Origin: Actinomycetes bacterium
Lineage (GTDB): Bacteria; Actinomycetota; Acidimicrobiia; Acidimicrobiales; Palsa-688
Assembly: GCA_021838445.1 (NCBI GenBank)
Contig: JAKCDU010000012.1
Location: 1 to 64,000, forward strand
DNA length: 64,000 nucleotides
Direction of reading: 5' to 3'
Notes under the pieces: model-generated
Database searches by the model: none
What the model was told of the DNA's origin: nothing
The model's input: only the letters and a program-made list of their open reading frames with translations
Shown here: piece after piece, positions 9,850-18,366 of the stretch
Layout: every line of letters starts with the position of its first letter
How positions within the stretch are numbered: the stretch's first letter is position 1
Program-made: the position numbers and the translations under genes

Positions 9850-10125
9850 ATGACGATCAGCGTCCGGATACCCACCCAACTGCGCCCCCTGGCCGGAGGC
9901 CAGTCCACGGTCGCGGTGGACGGCTCGACCGTCGGCGAGGCGCTCAAGTCCCTCGAGGCCGCCCACCCCGGCTTCGAGGACCGGCTCTTCGACGAGACCG
10001 GCAAGCTTCGACGCTTCGTGAACGTCTTCGTGGCCGAAGAGGACATCAGGTTCCTCGACGGGCTGGAGACCCCGGTGGCCGACGGGGCCACCCTTTCGAT
10101 CGTTCCCGCGGTAGCCGGCGGCTGA
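9850..10125 (+). CDS. cysO: CysO-like MoaD/ThiS-family sulfur carrier protein
   Basis: This 91-aa beta-grasp ubiquitin-like protein ends in VPAVAGG; the terminal Gly-Gly is the site of adenylation and thiocarboxylation in sulfur carriers. From memory it resembles mycobacterial CysO along its whole length (IPTQLRPLAGGQ, LRRFVNVFVAEEDIRFLDGL, SIVPAVAGG). In mycobacteria CysO donates sulfur to O-phosphoserine with CysM. Here the partner is a ThrC-like enzyme, which suggests sulfur delivery to O-phosphohomoserine. The ATG at 9850 comes 3 nt after the upstream stop, with GGAG at ~9837, so the two genes are cotranscribed under the SAM riboswitch. No Mec-type protease or MoeB-like activator is in the window. 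Confidence 0.92.
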   Translation: MTISVRIPTQLRPLAGGQSTVAVDGSTVGEALKSLEAAHPGFEDRLFDETGKLRRFVNVFVAEEDIRFLDGLETPVADGATLSIVPAVAGG

Positions 10126-10126
10126 A

Positions 10127-10162
10127 CCCGGCGACCAGCCGGGACGGGGCCGAAATCGGCCC
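10127..10162 (+). terminator. tandem hairpins after the sulfur carrier gene
   Basis: Two adjacent stems follow the stop codon: CCCGGC-GACCA-GCCGGG (10127-10143) and GGGCCGA-AA-TCGGCCC (10147-10162). A short A-run lies further on (10189-10195) but no T-run follows. They separate the sulfur operon from the groEL promoter and are probably its terminator. Confidence 0.5.
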
Positions 10163-10243
10163 GCCAATCGGCTCCGGCCCCCCGGAAAAAAGGCCTCACG
10201 ACACAACCGCGGTTGCATTAGCGGCGTCTAGGCGGTTAACTGG

Positions 10244-10270
10244 TTAGCACTCGGGATGTGAGAGTGCTAA
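10244..10270 (+). promoter_or_regulatory. CIRCE operator (HrcA binding site)
   Basis: The site is TTAGCACTC - 9 nt - GAGTGCTAA, a perfect 9-bp inverted repeat identical to the CIRCE consensus. It sits 30 nt upstream of the groEL start codon. It predicts heat-shock control by the repressor HrcA, which is not in the window. Confidence 0.97.
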
Positions 10271-11923
<1,653 letters not shown>

Positions 11924-11964
11924 TAAGTCGCCCCCTGGGGCCCGACCTCTCGGGATCACCAGTA

Positions 11965-11996
11965 CCGGTCCCGGCCCTTTCGAGGGCCGGGACCGG
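11965..11996 (+). terminator. groEL terminator hairpin
   Basis: A perfect 13-bp stem, CCGGTCCCGGCCC (11965-11977) and GGGCCGGGACCGG (11984-11996), closes a 6-nt loop TTTCGA. There is no T-run downstream, which is common in GC-rich actinobacteria. Confidence 0.75.
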
Positions 11997-12065
11997 CCGC
12001 GTCGGGGTAGCCGCCCTCCCTGGTCAGGCGTCGGGTCCGTCCCCGCCGGGTCCTAAACTGAAGGG

Positions 12066-12749
12066 GTGATCGAGCCGTTGAAGCCATCCGTCGGTTGGGG
12101 AGTACTCCACCTCTTCTGCCGGGTCCGTCCCGGAGCCGACGGACAGGCCGTGGTGGCGGCCGTCAAGGCCCTCCAGGATGAGGAGCACCAGGTCGTACCT
12201 TTCACCGTTCTCGGGCACAAGGCCGACCTGGGCTTTCTCGCCATCGGCCCCGATTGGGTGGTCCTGCGCCGCCTCCAGAGCGGCTTGCAGGCCGCCGGGC
12301 TCGAAGTGTGCGACTCCTACGTGTCGCTGACCGAGGTCTCGGAGTATGCCGCGGGAATGCCCGAGGAGCACCTCCAGGCCCGGCTCTACCCGACCCTGCC
12401 CCCAGCCGGGAAGCGGGCCATCTGCTTCTATCCGATGACCAAGCGCCGCGGCGACAGGGATAATTGGTACAGCCTCGACTTCGATCAGCGGAAGCGTCTG
12501 ATGATGGAGCACGGTCAGTCGGGGCGACGTTTCGCCGGCCGTATCGTCCAGCTCATCACCGGGTCCACCGGCCTCGACGACTACGAATGGGGGGTGACCC
12601 TCTTCGGGGTCCACCCCGACGACCTCAAAGAGACCGTCTACACCATGCGCTTCGACGAGGCGTCGGCGCTCTTCGGTGAGTTCGGGCCGTTCTACGCCGG
12701 GGTCGTCGGGTCGGCCGAAGAGGTCGTGACCGAGGCCGGGTTGGCTTGA
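12066..12749 (+). CDS. hemQ: coproheme decarboxylase HemQ (chlorite dismutase family)
   Basis: HemQ (ChdC) oxidatively removes two propionates from iron-coproporphyrin III, the last step of the coproporphyrin-dependent haem pathway of Gram-positive bacteria. The 227-aa protein carries the reactive tyrosine in DNWYSLDF (Tyr135). The proximal haem ligand is His149 in MMEHGQSGR, followed by ITGSTGLDDYEWGVTLF. The GTG at 12066 follows an AAGGG tract. It fits with hemY/cgoX and hemE at 37052-39515. It is the first gene of an overlapping operon that continues with alaX', larE, a NIL protein and an unknown gene. Confidence 0.95.
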   Translation: MIEPLKPSVGWGVLHLFCRVRPGADGQAVVAAVKALQDEEHQVVPFTVLGHKADLGFLAIGPDWVVLRRLQSGLQAAGLEVCDSYVSLTEVSEYAAGMPEEHLQARLYPTLPPAGKRAICFYPMTKRRGDRDNWYSLDFDQRKRLMMEHGQSGRRFAGRIVQLITGSTGLDDYEWGVTLFGVHPDDLKETVYTMRFDEASALFGEFGPFYAGVVGSAEEVVTEAGLA

Positions 12750-13015
12750 GCGGCGTCGGGGCGACGGTCACCGACCTGGTCCATCTGCGTGATGCCTACC
12801 TGCGGGAGCTCGACGCGACCGTGACCGCGGTCGAGCCAGAAGCGCGCCGGGTCGCTCTCGACCGCACCGTCTTCTACGCCACCGGCGGCGGCCAGCCCCA
12901 CGACACCGGCACCCACGTCCGCTCCACCGCCGAGGTCGGTCGGGTGGCGGTCGTGAAGACCGAGTCCAAGGGCAAGGGCAACAAGCGCATCCGCCTCGAG
13001 GTGCGCAACTCATGA
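12746..13015 (+). CDS. internally deleted AlaX-like alanyl-tRNA editing domain (89 aa remnant)
   Basis: The first ~50 residues match the N-terminus of AlaX/AlaRS editing proteins (LRDAYLRELDATVTAVE, LDRTVFYATGGGQPHDTG). The last ~36 match their C-terminus (THVRSTAEVG, then ESKGKGNKRIRLEV). The ~130 residues normally in between are absent, including the zinc-binding HxxxH motif. The Cys of the usual CGGTH motif is replaced (DTGTH). The join falls at GGCACC (~12907-12912), a short sequence that both flanks would share, so an in-frame microhomology deletion is likely. It starts with TTG overlapping the hemQ stop (TTGA) and ends overlapping the larE ATG (ATGA). It probably has no editing activity; it may persist only to keep translational coupling. 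Confidence 0.75.
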   Translation: MSGVGATVTDLVHLRDAYLRELDATVTAVEPEARRVALDRTVFYATGGGQPHDTGTHVRSTAEVGRVAVVKTESKGKGNKRIRLEVRNS

Positions 13016-13803
13016 GCCTGGCCGTGCTGCAGGAGCGCCTGGCGCAGCTCGACCGGGTGGTGGTGGCCTTCAGCGGCGGGGTGGACTCGGCGCTCCTCGC
13101 CCGGGTCGCCCACGACGTCCTCGGCGACCGCAGCGTGGCCGTCACCGCCGTGTCGGAATCTCTGTCGCCGGCCGAACGGGATGACTGCCGGCGCTTCGCA
13201 GGGGACTGGGGCATGCGCTGGCTCGAGGTGGGCACGGACGAGCTCGCCAGACCCGAGTACGTGGCCAACGGTATCGACCGCTGCTACCACTGCAAGAGCG
13301 AGCTCATGGACCGGCTCCTCCCGGTCGCCGAGGCCGAGGGCGGGGCGAGCATCGCCCTCGGGGTGAACCTCGACGACCTGTCGGATCACCGCCCCGGCCA
13401 GCAGGCCGCCCGCGAGCGAGGGGCGCGCTTCCCGCTGGTCGAGGCCGGGTTCACCAAGGATCAAGTGCGGAGCACCGCTCGGGAGCTCGGCCTCGAGGCC
13501 TGGGACAAGCCAGCCGCCGCCTGCCTGGCCTCCCGTATCCCCTACGGTACGCCTGTGACGATCAGCAATCTGGGCCGGGTGTCGCGTGCCGAGGACGCCA
13601 TCAGGGCTCTCGGGTTCCGGGAGCTTCGGGTCCGCCACTACGGCGACGTGGCCCGCATCGAGCTTCCCACTGCCGAGCTCGGCGAGGCGGTGCGTCGCCG
13701 GGAGGAGATAGTCGAAGCGGTAAAGGCCCACGGCTACCGGTACGCCACCTTGGATCTCGAGGGCTTCCGCAGCGGCAACCTGAACATGGGGTACACGGCA
13801 TGA
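13012..13803 (+). CDS. larE: LarE-family sulfur transferase, three-cysteine type
   Basis: LarE proteins (PP-loop ATPases) adenylate a pyridinium dicarboxylate and install sulfur for the nickel-pincer cofactor of lactate racemase-type enzymes. The 263-aa protein has the PP-loop SGGVDSA (21-27), and ends with IELPTAELGE and a LDLEGFRSGNLN segment typical of LarE. Cysteines lie at 91, 94 (RCYHCK) and 171 (AACLASR). The Lactiplantibacillus enzyme that sacrifices one Cys lacks, as I recall, the CxxC pair. Three-Cys LarE proteins instead bind a 4Fe-4S cluster that carries an extra sulfide, so catalytic rather than sacrificial transfer is likely here. No larA, larB or larC is in the window; the true acceptor is unknown. 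Confidence 0.9.
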   Translation: MSLAVLQERLAQLDRVVVAFSGGVDSALLARVAHDVLGDRSVAVTAVSESLSPAERDDCRRFAGDWGMRWLEVGTDELARPEYVANGIDRCYHCKSELMDRLLPVAEAEGGASIALGVNLDDLSDHRPGQQAARERGARFPLVEAGFTKDQVRSTARELGLEAWDKPAAACLASRIPYGTPVTISNLGRVSRAEDAIRALGFRELRVRHYGDVARIELPTAELGEAVRRREEIVEAVKAHGYRYATLDLEGFRSGNLNMGYTA

Positions 13804-14036
13804 ACGACCGGGTCCGTCTCACCTTTCCCGCCGACCTGGTCCGCCAGCCGGTGATCGGGCAGCTGTCGGTCCGCTTCGGGGTCATGCCCAACATCCGTCG
13901 CGCCGACGTGAGCGACGATGTCGGATGGATCGTCTGCGAGCTCGACGGGGAGCCGGCGGCCGTCGCCGCGGCCATCGCCTGGATGCAGGAGATCGGCGTG
14001 GACGTGGACCAGCTCGCTCATCCTCTGGAGAGCTGA
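13800..14036 (+). CDS. stand-alone NIL domain protein
   Basis: The 78-aa protein is a single NIL domain (VRLTFPADLVRQPVIGQLS, then NIRRADV, AAIAWMQEIGVDVDQL). NIL domains are small ACT-like modules found at the C-terminus of the methionine importer MetN and in proteins linked to homocysteine/sulfur metabolism, where they are thought to bind ligands. The ATG overlaps the larE stop (ATGA), so it is translated with LarE. A role in sulfur transfer or sensing with LarE is inference. No membrane segment. Confidence 0.8.
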   Translation: MNDRVRLTFPADLVRQPVIGQLSVRFGVMPNIRRADVSDDVGWIVCELDGEPAAVAAAIAWMQEIGVDVDQLAHPLES

Positions 14037-14044
14037 GCCGCCGG

Positions 14045-14566
14045 GTGGGCGCACCCGAGGCGGCCGACGGCTCCCCCAGGGATGGCGCATCCCCCATTGA
14101 CGGCGAGGGATCGCCCGAGGACCAGCTGCGGGTCTACGCCCGGGAGTTGGCCGAGGGCATCGTCGCCGCCCTGCCGGGGTGGGTGATCGCCTCGGTCGAA
14201 CGGCTCGTGTCGGCCTACACCGGTCGGGTCCCCGACGCCGTCGGCGAGGAGGCCCGCGCCGCCGCGGCGACCGCGGTGGCCGCGGTCGGCCCCCCGCTGC
14301 GGGACCTCCTCGAATCCGATCCCGACGACCAGCGGACCACCCCTCTCGACCTGGTGCGCGCCGCGGTGCGCTACCCGACCGGGGTGCTGCGGCGAGCGGG
14401 GGTCCCCCCAGTCGAGCGCGACGCCTTCGACGAGCGCGCCTTCCCCGATGACCGCTACGGTCTCACCCCGGCCTCGCTGGCCGACCTCGACCCGGGCCTG
14501 GCCGACGTCGGTCTGCGGTGGGGTGCCGCCAAGGCCTTCGTGCACCGGCGCCGGCACCGCTCCTGA
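14045..14566 (+). CDS. hypothetical protein, last gene of the hemQ-larE operon
   Basis: I do not recognise a family. The GTG at 14045 gives 173 aa and begins 8 nt after the NIL stop; GGAG lies ~13 nt upstream. The first ~30 residues are Gly/Ser/Asp-rich and probably disordered. The rest is helical and acidic, with LAEGIVAALPGWVIASVERLV, a PTGVLRRAGVPPVERDAFDE stretch, and a conserved-looking FPDDRYGLTPASLADLDP segment. The tail is basic (HRRRHRS). No signal peptide or membrane helix. It is convergent with the histidine kinase, 21 nt away. Confidence 0.65.
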   Translation: MGAPEAADGSPRDGASPIDGEGSPEDQLRVYARELAEGIVAALPGWVIASVERLVSAYTGRVPDAVGEEARAAAATAVAAVGPPLRDLLESDPDDQRTTPLDLVRAAVRYPTGVLRRAGVPPVERDAFDERAFPDDRYGLTPASLADLDPGLADVGLRWGAAKAFVHRRRHRS

Positions 14567-14587
14567 GCGGCCACTGCCGGGGCCCGA

Positions 14588-15985
14588 TCAGCTCGACGGG
14601 AGGGTGAGCGTGAAGACGGCTCCGCCGTCGGGGGCGTTGGCCACGCGGGCCCGGCCGCCGTGCTCCTGGGCGATGGCCGCCACGATGGACAGCCCGAGCC
14701 CGGCCCCCTTGCCGACCCGGGCCTTGTCCCCCTGCCAGAAGCGGTCGAACACGTGGGCCAGCGAATCGGGATCGAGACCGGACCCGTGGTCGCGCACGGT
14801 GATCACGGCCGAGCCGTCCCGGAGGTGGCAGCCGACCTCGATGGGGGTGCCGGCCGGGGTGTGACGCAGGGCGTTGCTGGTCAGGTTGGCGAGCGCCTGG
14901 CGGAGGTAGGCCTCGTCGCCGGAGACGACCACCGGTTCGGGAGCGTCCAGAGTGACGTTGCGCTGCGGGTCGCTGGCCACCACGTCGGTGCACGCATCGG
15001 CGACGAGCACCACCAAGTCGGTGGGCTTGCGGGCGATCTCGCGGTGCTCGTCGAGGCGGGCCAGGAGCAGGAGATCCTCGACCAGGACCTTCATGCGGGC
15101 GGCTTCCTCCTCGATGCGGCGCAGGATGGTCGGCAGGTCGACTCGCGCCTGGTCGCCGCTCACCCGGAACAGCTCGGCGAAGCCCTGGATGGACGTCAGC
15201 GGTGTCCGCAGCTCGTGGGACGCGTCGGCGAGGAACTGGCGCAGGCGTTGCTCGGTGGCGTCGCGCTCGGCGAAGGCGGCCTCGATATCGTCGAGCATGG
15301 TGTTGAAGGCCAGGCCGAGCTGGCCGACTTCGCTGGTGCGCCCGGCGGGGCTCACCCGCGGCGACATGTCACCTGCCGATATCAGCGCCGCGGTACCGGC
15401 CATGCGCTCCAGGGGGCGCAGACTGTGGCGCACGATGAACCAGGCGCCGACGGCCGTGACCAGCAGGAGGCCCCCGACGGCGGCCACCTCGATCAGGACC
15501 AGGCGCCGCAACGCCGCCGCCACCTCGCTGGTGGGTACGGCGATCACGGTGAAGCCGGTCTGACGGTTCGGTATCTCGAGGACCCGGAACTCGACCGACC
15601 CTTTGGTGGCGCCCACGGTCAGCAGCCGCCCGTTGGGGGGAGGGGGCGGGATCACCGCCGGGAGCTTCGGCTGGGTCGCCAGACCGAGGGATACGTAGGT
15701 GCCCACGAGGGTGCCGGCCATGCTGCGGCGTTGGCCGAACTCACCGGAGGGCAGGAACGGGCCCGGCAGTCCCCTTCCCTGGTCGCCGACGTCCCCGCCT
15801 CCGGGTAGTCCGTCGCTCTGGCTGTCGAGCAGCTGGTCCACGAGCGGCTCCGAGCTGCGCAGCTGATTGTCCAGGCGCTGGTACTCGGAGCTGCGGTAGG
15901 CCAAGTAGGTGGCGGCGAAGGCAATGCCCTGGGCGGCGATCACCAGGGCCACCAGGCCCAGCACCAGGCGCAGGCGGAGGGTCAA
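14588..15985 (-). CDS. sensor histidine kinase (TcrY/MprB-like)
   Basis: This 465-aa membrane kinase has a first membrane helix at ~8-29, an extracytoplasmic sensor region of ~130 residues (Pro/Gly-rich), and a second helix at ~163-185. HAMP (~186-240), HisKA with phosphoacceptor His257 in ASHELRTP, and a C-terminal HATPase domain follow (N-box LTSNALRHT, then DHGSGLDP and GAGLGLSIVAAIAQEHGG). It lies directly downstream of its response regulator, with the stop of one adjoining the ATG of the other. The stimulus is not deducible. The architecture resembles actinobacterial TcrY/PrrB kinases. Confidence 0.93.
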   Translation of the reverse strand: MTLRLRLVLGLVALVIAAQGIAFAATYLAYRSSEYQRLDNQLRSSEPLVDQLLDSQSDGLPGGGDVGDQGRGLPGPFLPSGEFGQRRSMAGTLVGTYVSLGLATQPKLPAVIPPPPPNGRLLTVGATKGSVEFRVLEIPNRQTGFTVIAVPTSEVAAALRRLVLIEVAAVGGLLLVTAVGAWFIVRHSLRPLERMAGTAALISAGDMSPRVSPAGRTSEVGQLGLAFNTMLDDIEAAFAERDATEQRLRQFLADASHELRTPLTSIQGFAELFRVSGDQARVDLPTILRRIEEEAARMKVLVEDLLLLARLDEHREIARKPTDLVVLVADACTDVVASDPQRNVTLDAPEPVVVSGDEAYLRQALANLTSNALRHTPAGTPIEVGCHLRDGSAVITVRDHGSGLDPDSLAHVFDRFWQGDKARVGKGAGLGLSIVAAIAQEHGGRARVANAPDGGAVFTLTLPSS

Positions 15986-16681
15986 CTAGCGGGGTAGGCG
16001 CAGGGCGTAGCCGACGCCACGCACGGTGTGGATCAGCGGCTGCTCACCATCGTCGATCTTGTGGCGGAGGTAGCTGATGTAGGTCTCGAGGACGCTCGCG
16101 TTGCCGGCGAAGGTGTACTCCCAGACGTGCTCGAGGATCTGCTCCCGGGTCAGGACCCGCTTGGCGTTCACCAGCAGGTAGTGCAGCAGCTTGTACTCGG
16201 TGGGCGTCAGGTCCACGAGACGCCCGTTGCGCCACACGTCCCGGCTGTCCTCGTCGAGCTCCAGATCGGCGAAGCTGAGACGTCCGCCCCCCGACCCGTC
16301 GGCACCCGAGCGGCGCAGGACGGCCCGGACCCGCTCCACCAGTTCCTCGATGCTGAACGGCTTGGTGACGTAGTCGTCGCTGCCGATGCGCAGCCCCTCG
16401 ACCTTGTCCGCGGTGGCGTCGCGAGCGGTGAGGAAGATGATCGGGACGTGGGCGCCGGCGCCCTCGGCCGAGCGGATGCGCCGGGCCACCTCGAAACCGT
16501 CGAGGTCGGGGAGCATCACGTCGAGCACGACCAGGTCGGGGCGCTGCCGGTCGATGGCGTCGAGGGCCTGGCGGCCGGAGTCGACCCGATCGGTGTCGAA
16601 CCCGTTGTAGCCGAGGGCCATGGCCACCAACTCGGTGATGTGCTCCTCATCGTCGACCACCAGGACGCGGGGCTTGCTCAT
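15986..16681 (-). CDS. OmpR/PhoB-family response regulator (TcrX-like)
   Basis: The 231-aa protein has a receiver domain (1-120) with the acidic pocket Asp10-Asp11, phosphoacceptor Asp54 in VVLDVMLPDLDG, a switch Thr in IFLTA and Lys in VTKPF. A C-terminal winged helix follows (DSRDVWRNG, LTPTEYKLLHYLL, ISYLRHKID, VRGVGYALR). It is cotranscribed with the kinase at 14588-15985. The ATG at 16681 is the natural start (MSKPRVLVVDDE). The ~60-nt gap upstream, towards the small divergently placed gene block, presumably holds its promoter. Confidence 0.95.
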   Translation of the reverse strand: MSKPRVLVVDDEEHITELVAMALGYNGFDTDRVDSGRQALDAIDRQRPDLVVLDVMLPDLDGFEVARRIRSAEGAGAHVPIIFLTARDATADKVEGLRIGSDDYVTKPFSIEELVERVRAVLRRSGADGSGGGRLSFADLELDEDSRDVWRNGRLVDLTPTEYKLLHYLLVNAKRVLTREQILEHVWEYTFAGNASVLETYISYLRHKIDDGEQPLIHTVRGVGYALRLPR

Positions 16682-16743
16682 ACGGCCACCTTGGGCTCGG
16701 TTGCTGGGACTTTGCTGGGTATTGCCTGAGAAATGGCGTGTTG

Positions 16744-16995
16744 CTATTTGCGCCGGCGGGGCCGCTTGGGTTTCTGGGGAGGCAGGGCGTTGAGGCCGTC
16801 AGCGGTGTTGGTCATCCGCTCGGCCGGCGCCTGCGTCCAGCCCGCGGCCGACACCGGCCGGTCCTCTTTGAAGAGGCAGTCGGGAGGGCAGGCGAAGGGG
16901 TTCTCGGCGTTGGCTGTGAGCCGGCAGCGCTGCACGACCTCGCCGCTGGCCGTGCTCCGTGCGAGATAGTGCCGGCATTCCTCGTATACGCCCAC
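16744..16995 (-). CDS. small Cys-rich conserved actinobacterial protein
   Basis: The 83-aa protein has four cysteines in a pattern I recall from an uncharacterised actinobacterial family: ECRHYLARS, then RCRLTA, then NPFACPPDC, then an aromatic-Lys-Glu stretch and SAAGW. The order C-x(15)-C-x(11)-C-x(3)-C suggests a zinc or Fe-S knuckle. The tail is basic (KPKRPRRRK), compatible with nucleic-acid binding. The GTG at 16995 gives MGVYEECRHYL. Opposite-strand and overlapping frames of similar size lack any such pattern. It is divergent from the flavoprotein at 17021, 25 nt away. Confidence 0.7.
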   Translation of the reverse strand: MGVYEECRHYLARSTASGEVVQRCRLTANAENPFACPPDCLFKEDRPVSAAGWTQAPAERMTNTADGLNALPPQKPKRPRRRK

Positions 16996-17020
16996 GCTGG
17001 GTATTTTAAGGTTCTGCCCG

Positions 17021-18355
17021 ATGGGAGCACGTCTAGTGGTGGTCGGCGGCGATGCCGGCGGGATGTCGGCCGCCCTCCAGGCCCGTCGCCTCGACCCCGG
17101 CCTGGAGATAGTCGCCCTCGAGCGGACCCGCTGGACGAGCTATTCGGCGTGTGGCATCCCCTACCTGGCGGGGGGCTCGGTGCCCGACCTGGACAGCCTG
17201 GTGGCCCGGACCCCCGACGCCCTTCGCGCCCAGCGCATCGACGTCCGTACCGGCCACGAGGTGCTCGGCGTGGACCTGGCGGCCCGCCGCGTCGAGGTCC
17301 ACGACCGGGCCCACGGCCGGAGCTTCGCGCTGGGCTTCGACCTGCTGCTCCTGGCCACCGGCGCCCGGCCGCGCCGGCCCGTCATCGAGGGGATCGACGC
17401 GCCCCACGTGCACGGGGTGCAGACCCTCGACGACGCCGCCCACCTGCTCGACACCACCAGGCGCCACCGTCCCGCTTCGGCGGTGGTGATCGGTGGCGGG
17501 TACATCGGCCTCGAGATGGCCGAGGCCTTCCTGGCGCGGGGTATCCCGGTCACGGTGCTCGAGCGCAGCTCGGAGGTGATGGGCAGCTTCGACCCCGACC
17601 TCGGGGCGGAGATCGCCGCGGTCATGCGCCGCTTGGGGATCGACGTTCGGACCGGCGTCGAGGTGACGTCCATCGGGCCCGCCTCGGTGACCACCTCCGA
17701 CGGGGACGTGCCCGCTGAGGTGGTCGTGCTCGGCACCGGCGTCGTCCCCAACGCCGAGCTGGCCGCGGAGGCGGGCCTGCTCACCGGTCCCCACGGCGCC
17801 CTGACCGTCGACCGGCGTCAGCGCAGCTCCGAGGACGGCGTGTGGGCCGCCGGCGACTGCTGCCAGTCGGTGCACCGGCTGACCGGCCAGCCCGTCTACG
17901 AACCCCTGGGGACCGTCGCCAACAAGATGGGTCGCGTCGCCGGCATCAACTTGGGGGGCGGCTACGCCTCCTTCCCCGGGGTCCTCGGCACCGCGGTGAC
18001 CCGGGTCGGATGGCTCGAGCTGGGCCGTACCGGGCTGCGCCGGGTCGAGGCGCAGGCCATCGGATTCGAGGTGGTCGAGGAGACCATCCACAGCACGACG
18101 GCAGCCTCGTACCTCCCCGAGGCCCACGCCACCACGGTGAGGATGGTGGCCGAGCGGCGAACCGGTCGGGTGCTCGGCGTGCAGTCCCACGGAGGACCGG
18201 GATCGGCCAAGCGGATCGACGTGGCCGTGGTGGCCGTGGCCTCGTCGCTGACGGTGGAGGACCTGGTCGGGATGGACCTCTCCTACGCCCCGCCGTTCTC
18301 CCCGGTGTGGGACCCGATACAGACCGCGGCGCGAGCACTTTTGTCAAAGCTCTAG
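17021..18355 (+). CDS. FAD/NAD(P)-dependent disulfide oxidoreductase (CoA-disulfide reductase-like)
   Basis: The 444-aa flavoprotein has an N-terminal FAD site VVVGGDAGGMSAA, a single redox cysteine Cys44 in SACGIPY, and an NAD(P) site VIGGGYIGLEMAEAF. A second FAD motif VWAAGDC and a C-terminal dimerisation domain follow. The single-Cys SxxCGIPY arrangement is that of CoA-disulfide reductases and Nox/Npx enzymes, which use a Cys-SSCoA or Cys-SOH intermediate, not the CxxxxC pair of lipoamide reductases. Substrate therefore is CoA disulfide, O2, peroxide or polysulfide; the sequence does not decide. The ATG at 17021 is close to the divergent small gene. Confidence 0.85.
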   Translation: MGARLVVVGGDAGGMSAALQARRLDPGLEIVALERTRWTSYSACGIPYLAGGSVPDLDSLVARTPDALRAQRIDVRTGHEVLGVDLAARRVEVHDRAHGRSFALGFDLLLLATGARPRRPVIEGIDAPHVHGVQTLDDAAHLLDTTRRHRPASAVVIGGGYIGLEMAEAFLARGIPVTVLERSSEVMGSFDPDLGAEIAAVMRRLGIDVRTGVEVTSIGPASVTTSDGDVPAEVVVLGTGVVPNAELAAEAGLLTGPHGALTVDRRQRSSEDGVWAAGDCCQSVHRLTGQPVYEPLGTVANKMGRVAGINLGGGYASFPGVLGTAVTRVGWLELGRTGLRRVEAQAIGFEVVEETIHSTTAASYLPEAHATTVRMVAERRTGRVLGVQSHGGPGSAKRIDVAVVAVASSLTVEDLVGMDLSYAPPFSPVWDPIQTAARALLSKL

Positions 18356-18366
18356 ATTCACTGCTG

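Noticed and set aside
7285-10218. A 977-codon open frame on the minus strand
   Set aside because: Antisense to the ThrC-like, sulfur-carrier and glycerate kinase genes and out of frame with gpgS; no recognisable motif.
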